Part shown: positions 6,285-9,480 of the stretch, in pieces
How positions within the stretch are numbered: the stretch's first letter is position 1
How the letters are laid out: each line of letters begins with the position of its first letter
Translations under genes and position numbers: made by a program
The notes under the pieces: generated by a model
Told to the model about the DNA's origin: nothing
Seen by the model: only the letters and a program-made list of their open reading frames with translations
Database searches by the model: none
Origin: an uncultured Pelosinus sp.
GTDB lineage: Bacteria > Bacillota > Negativicutes > UMGS1260
DNA: 9,480 nucleotides
Assembly: GCA_900550105.1 (NCBI GenBank)
Contig: URQW01000099.1
Span: 1 to 9,480, forward strand
Direction: 5' to 3'

Positions 6285-6292
6285 AGAGGTGG
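6285..6292 (+). promoter_or_regulatory. Ribosome binding site deciding the GTG start of fliR
   Basis: AGAGGTGG ends 7 nt before GTG 6300. The encoded N-terminus MDLFALVQNQ aligns in length with other FliR proteins, which supports this initiator over downstream candidates. Confidence 0.6.
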
Positions 6293-6299
6293 ACAAAGA

Positions 6300-7088
6300 G
6301 TGGATTTATTTGCCCTAGTTCAAAATCAAATGGGTCTTTTTTTCCTGCTTTTTGTAAGAGTGAGCGGCATTTTTACGGCAGCCCCTATTTATGGCAGTCG
6401 CAATGTACCGATTATTGTAAAAGCAGGACTTTCCTTAATTTTGGCCTTGGTTCTGTTGCCAATTTTAGGTCAGCAGACGCCAGAATTACCAAAAACGTTC
6501 TTATTATATCTTTTTCTTATCATGACGGAATATATTGTAGGCCTTATTATTGGTTTTACGAGTACTTTTGTTTTTTCGGCGATTCAAATGGCAGGGTCTC
6601 TTATTGATACTCAAATTGGCTTTTCTATGGTTAATATTATAGATCCTTTATATGGACAAAACGTTCCTTTGATTGGCAACTTTAAATATATGCTGGCGCT
6701 TCTTGTTTTTTTAGCAACCAATGGGCATCATTTATTATTGACAGCGCTATTAGACAGTTTTCGTCTTGTTCCGGTAACTCATGTCGTTTTTTCAAAATCG
6801 CTAGCTCCTTATATGGTCGATCTCGTGGCAGGTTTTTTTGCAATAGCTTTGAAAATCAGCTTGCCTGTTTTAGTTACCTTATTACTTTTAGATATTGGTA
6901 TGGGAATTTTAGCTAAGACAATGCCACAGATGAATATTTTTATGGTAGGTATGCCGGCAAAAATATTAATTGGTTTATTTATGCTTTCAATGGCTTTGCC
7001 TTTTTATATTTTTTTTCTCGAGGTATTGTTTAATGGAATGCAGGCAGATATTAATAAGCTTATACAATTATTTCAGGCTGGACCATAA
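6300..7088 (+). CDS. fliR: Flagellar export gate protein FliR
   Basis: FliR is the single-copy subunit that completes the helical FliP-FliQ-FliR export channel (SctT family). The 262-residue product is of normal length and very hydrophobic, with about six membrane segments. Recognisable motifs are RVSGIFTAAPIYGSRNVP at about 20-37, TEYIVGLIIGF at about 76-86, MAGSLIDTQIGFSMVNIIDP at about 97-116, NGHHLLL at about 141-147 and PQMNIFMVGMPAKILIGL near residues 210-227. The start is GTG 6300 with an AGAGGTGG site. Its stop TAA (7086-7088) lies 7 nt before the proposed flhB start. Fused FliR-FlhB proteins are known in some clostridia; here the two are separate and in different frames. Confidence 0.95.
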   Translation: MDLFALVQNQMGLFFLLFVRVSGIFTAAPIYGSRNVPIIVKAGLSLILALVLLPILGQQTPELPKTFLLYLFLIMTEYIVGLIIGFTSTFVFSAIQMAGSLIDTQIGFSMVNIIDPLYGQNVPLIGNFKYMLALLVFLATNGHHLLLTALLDSFRLVPVTHVVFSKSLAPYMVDLVAGFFAIALKISLPVLVTLLLLDIGMGILAKTMPQMNIFMVGMPAKILIGLFMLSMALPFYIFFLEVLFNGMQADINKLIQLFQAGP

Positions 7089-7095
7089 GCACAGG

Positions 7096-8169
7096 TTGAA
7101 TTTTGATTTGCAGCGTTTTTCTGGCGAGAAAACAGAAGATCCAACAGCAAAGCGAAAATCTGAGTCACGTGAAAAAGGTCAAGTTGCCAAAAGTATGGAT
7201 TTTAATTCGGCAGTTGTTTTGTTAGCGGCCTTTTTTTCTCTTAAATTTATTGGCCCTTTCATGTATGAACAGCTTGCGGGGTTAATGAAAACTGTAGTTA
7301 CTAGTTTTCCTTCTAGTGATTTTACGATTGATTCCTTTCAAATTTTATTCTTGTCATATGGACTTGTTTTTCTACAAGCGGCATTACCGCTTATGGCCAT
7401 TATTGTAATTGTATCTGTTGCAATTAATTATTTTCAAGTAGGGTTTGTATTTACATTAGAACCCTTAATACCAAGTTTAGATAAGTTGAATCCTATATCG
7501 GGCTTTTCTCGCATGTTTTCCATGCGTTCTTTAGTCGAATTAGCTAAGTCGATTTTTAAAATTTTTATTATAAGTTTTTTTATTTACCGATTTGCCGAAG
7601 ATCAGGCTAATAATTTGCCTAAAATAATTTCTTTTGACTTAATCTCTTCCTTGCAGTGGATTTGTTCACTAGGCCTTGATTTGGCGTTTCGCATTATTAC
7701 AGTGTTGCTTGTTTTATCAGTCGCTGACTATTATTTTCAATTATGGCAGCATAATAAGAGTTTGAAGATGAGCAAGCAGGAAGTAAAAGAAGAGATGAAA
7801 CAAGCCGAAGGCGATCCGAAAATTAAAAGTCAAATCAAACAAAAACAGCGCGCAATGGCTATGCAGCGCATGATGCAGGAAGTGCCGAGTGCCAGTGTGG
7901 TTGTAACAAATCCGACACACTTTGCTGTAGCTTTAAAATATGAGCCTGATATGCCGGCGCCGCTTGTTGTAGCCAAGGGGCAAGATTATTTGGCTTTTCG
8001 CATTAAAGAAGTTGCTCGTGAACATGGGGTTACGATTGTAGAAAATAAGCCTTTGGCAAGGTCATTATATAGTTTAACGGAAATCGGCGATTTGGTTCCC
8101 GCTGAACTATATCAGGCTGTGGCTGAAGTTTTAGCATATGTATATCGACTCAAGAAAAAGCTGTCCTAA
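7096..8169 (+). CDS. flhB: Flagellar export substrate-switch protein FlhB
   Basis: FlhB sits at the export gate and changes specificity from rod/hook to filament proteins after it cleaves itself. I place the start at TTG 7096, giving 357 residues beginning MNFDLQRFSGEKTEDPT. That matches the usual Firmicutes N-terminus (hydrophobic '.LQ.F' then 'GEKTE..T.K.....R.KGQVAKS'). An ATG at 6970 is in frame but lies deep inside fliR and would add a non-homologous tail. Four membrane helices lie at about 37-56, 86-110, 146-166 and 185-208. A basic cytoplasmic linker (MSKQEVKEEMKQAEGDPKIK) leads to the autocleavage motif N272-P273-T274-H275, so cleavage is expected between N272 and P273. The ribosome site is weak (CACAGG abuts the start), which suggests coupling to fliR translation. 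Confidence 0.95.
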   Translation: MNFDLQRFSGEKTEDPTAKRKSESREKGQVAKSMDFNSAVVLLAAFFSLKFIGPFMYEQLAGLMKTVVTSFPSSDFTIDSFQILFLSYGLVFLQAALPLMAIIVIVSVAINYFQVGFVFTLEPLIPSLDKLNPISGFSRMFSMRSLVELAKSIFKIFIISFFIYRFAEDQANNLPKIISFDLISSLQWICSLGLDLAFRIITVLLVLSVADYYFQLWQHNKSLKMSKQEVKEEMKQAEGDPKIKSQIKQKQRAMAMQRMMQEVPSASVVVTNPTHFAVALKYEPDMPAPLVVAKGQDYLAFRIKEVAREHGVTIVENKPLARSLYSLTEIGDLVPAELYQAVAEVLAYVYRLKKKLS

Positions 8170-8170
8170 C

Positions 8171-8178
8171 AGAAGGAG
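8171..8178 (+). promoter_or_regulatory. Ribosome binding site deciding the TTG start of flhA
   Basis: AGAAGGAG ends 9 nt before TTG 8188. The flhB stop (8167-8169) is in the same frame, and no ATG or GTG lies between it and 8188, so TTG is the first possible initiator. Confidence 0.65.
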
Positions 8179-8187
8179 AGAGATTAT

Positions 8188-9480
8188 TTGGCTTCTCAAT
8201 CATCTACACCTTTTCCCAAAATTACAAAATATAGTGATGTTTTTGTTGCGCTAGCGATTGTAACGATTGTTGTTATGATGATTATTCCGCTGCCAACAAT
8301 GCTTCTTGACATTTTCTTAACACTAAATATTACTTTAGCGCTTACGGTTGTGATGGTTGCTGTTTATAATACAGAACCACTTGATTTCTCTGTATTTCCC
8401 TCACTGCTGCTTATTACAACATTGTTTCGTTTAGCTCTTAATGTATCTTCAACAAGGCTGATCTTAAATAGCGGCTATGCTGGGGAAGTGATTTTAGCTT
8501 TCGGAAATTATGTTGTTGGCGGGAATGCTATTGTCGGTTTTATTATGTTTGTTATTTTAATTATTATCCAGTTTATTGTTATTACTCGAGGCGCTGAACG
8601 TGTAGCGGAAGTAGCGGCTCGATTTACTTTGGATGCTATGCCCGGTAAGCAGATGAGTATTGATGCTGATTTAAATTCAGGGTTGATTAATGATGCTGAG
8701 GCGAAGGAACGGCGGCGTAAAATTCAGCGAGAAGCTGATTTTTATGGCGCTATGGATGGTGCTAGTAAGTTTGTCAAAGGCGATGCGATTGCTGCTATTA
8801 TCATTATTGTAATTAATATTGTTGGCGGTTTTGTTATTGGCATGGTTCAGTTTAATTTATCAGCCGTCCAGGCTCTGTCGCAATATACCCTTTTAACTGT
8901 CGGTGAAGGACTTGTGAATCAGATACCAGCGTTGCTTATTTCAACGGCTACAGGTATTGTTGTGACAAGAGCTGCTTCTGATCATAATCTTGGCTATGAT
9001 TTAGCAACACAGTTGATTAGTAATGACAGGGTCTTTTTGATTGTTGGCACAGTACTTGCTTTTTTTGCCATTGTACCAGGTCTGCCGGGAATTCCGTTCG
9101 CTCTGTTGAGCGGCTTACTATTTTTTACAGCTTATGCATTGAAAAATTCACAGAAAACGATTGAAAAAGAGGAAGTTAATCAACAGGAACAGCAAGAAAT
9201 GGAAGAAGTGCGTAAACCTGAGAATATTGTTTCGTTACTTCAGGTTGATCAAATGGAACTCGAAATTGGCTACAGTTTAATTCCACTTGTTGATGTTGGC
9301 CAAGGCGGTGATTTATTAGATCGCGTCGTCATGATTCGACGGCAATGTGCCATTGAACTGGGGCTTATTGTACCTACGATTCGCATTCGTGATAATATTC
9401 AACTAAAACCGAGCGTTTATGTCATAAAATTAAAAGGTGTAGAGATTGCTCGAGGTGAATTATTACTTGAACATTATATG
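8188..9480 (+). CDS. flhA: Flagellar export gate protein FlhA, 5' part (3' end outside window)
   Basis: FlhA is the nonameric proton-driven export gate whose cytoplasmic ring receives substrates from chaperones (SctV family). The frame is open from TTG 8188 to the window edge, giving 431 residues, roughly 60% of the usual 680-700. The N-terminal half is membrane, with about eight helices. Conserved motifs include FPSLLLITTLFRLALNVSST at about 70-89 and RGAERVAEVAARFTLDAMPG at about 134-153, followed by KQMSIDADLNSG, then RRRKIQREADFYGAMDGASK at about 175-194 followed by FVKGDAIA; these form the FHIPEP signature and proton-path region. A charged Glu/Gln-rich linker (about 321-343) leads into the cytoplasmic domain, where LEIGYSLIPLVD, LLDRV and IRRQ are visible. 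AGAAGGAG at 8171-8178 supports the start, 18 nt after flhB. Confidence 0.97.
   Translation, partial: MASQSSTPFPKITKYSDVFVALAIVTIVVMMIIPLPTMLLDIFLTLNITLALTVVMVAVYNTEPLDFSVFPSLLLITTLFRLALNVSSTRLILNSGYAGEVILAFGNYVVGGNAIVGFIMFVILIIIQFIVITRGAERVAEVAARFTLDAMPGKQMSIDADLNSGLINDAEAKERRRKIQREADFYGAMDGASKFVKGDAIAAIIIIVINIVGGFVIGMVQFNLSAVQALSQYTLLTVGEGLVNQIPALLISTATGIVVTRAASDHNLGYDLATQLISNDRVFLIVGTVLAFFAIVPGLPGIPFALLSGLLFFTAYALKNSQKTIEKEEVNQQEQQEMEEVRKPENIVSLLQVDQMELEIGYSLIPLVDVGQGGDLLDRVVMIRRQCAIELGLIVPTIRIRDNIQLKPSVYVIKLKGVEIARGELLLEHYM

Noticed and set aside
6970..7095. Upstream ATG at 6970 as the start of flhB
   Set aside because: It lies within fliR in another frame, adds 42 residues with no resemblance to FlhB, and has no suitable ribosome site. 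TTG 7096 gives the expected N-terminus.

Overview
The window holds a contiguous stretch of a flagellar operon, all on the + strand. It begins inside the hook protein gene flgE and runs through flbD, fliL, fliM, fliY (fliN-type), cheY, fliO, fliP, fliQ, fliR and flhB, then leaves the window inside flhA. Both end genes are cut by the window edges. No transposon, tRNA, rRNA, CRISPR array or unrelated cargo gene was seen. This is a core motility region, and I do not see an undescribed system in it.

The organism is most likely a member of the Firmicutes (Bacillota). FlbD/SwrD is present. The second switch protein is the long FliY form, with a CheC-like phosphatase core fused to a FliN domain, and it carries an N-terminal CheY-binding peptide like the one on FliM. 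The cheY gene sits between the switch genes and fliO, as in Bacillus and clostridial fla/che operons. Base composition is moderately AT-rich, with strong AAGGAG-type ribosome sites. Some details would suit a Negativicutes (Sporomusa/Pelosinus-like) genome, but that narrower placement is a guess.

Layout: 1-1161 is the end of flgE. A perfect 20-bp palindrome (1179-1198) separates it from flbD (1219-1413). A 238-bp non-coding stretch (1414-1651) follows, at the place where many relatives carry motA-motB. It contains an inverted repeat and a candidate sigma-D (sigma-28) promoter just before fliL (1652-2122). Next come fliM and fliY, overlapping by 8 nt (2161-4297), then cheY (4328-4690). The export-gate genes fliO, fliP, fliQ, fliR, flhB and flhA fill 4693-9480 with very short gaps.

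The genes cover successive parts of the flagellum. FliM and FliY form the rotor switch (C-ring). Phospho-CheY is the signal that flips it, and FliY probably also dephosphorylates CheY-P. FliL supports the stator and FlbD is linked to stator power. FliO assists assembly of the FliP-FliQ-FliR channel, FlhB switches export specificity, FlhA is the proton-driven export gate, and FlgE is an exported hook product. Five of the six export-apparatus genes start with GTG or TTG, while the switch genes, cheY, fliL and flbD use ATG. This suggests that low-copy gate proteins are held down at translation.
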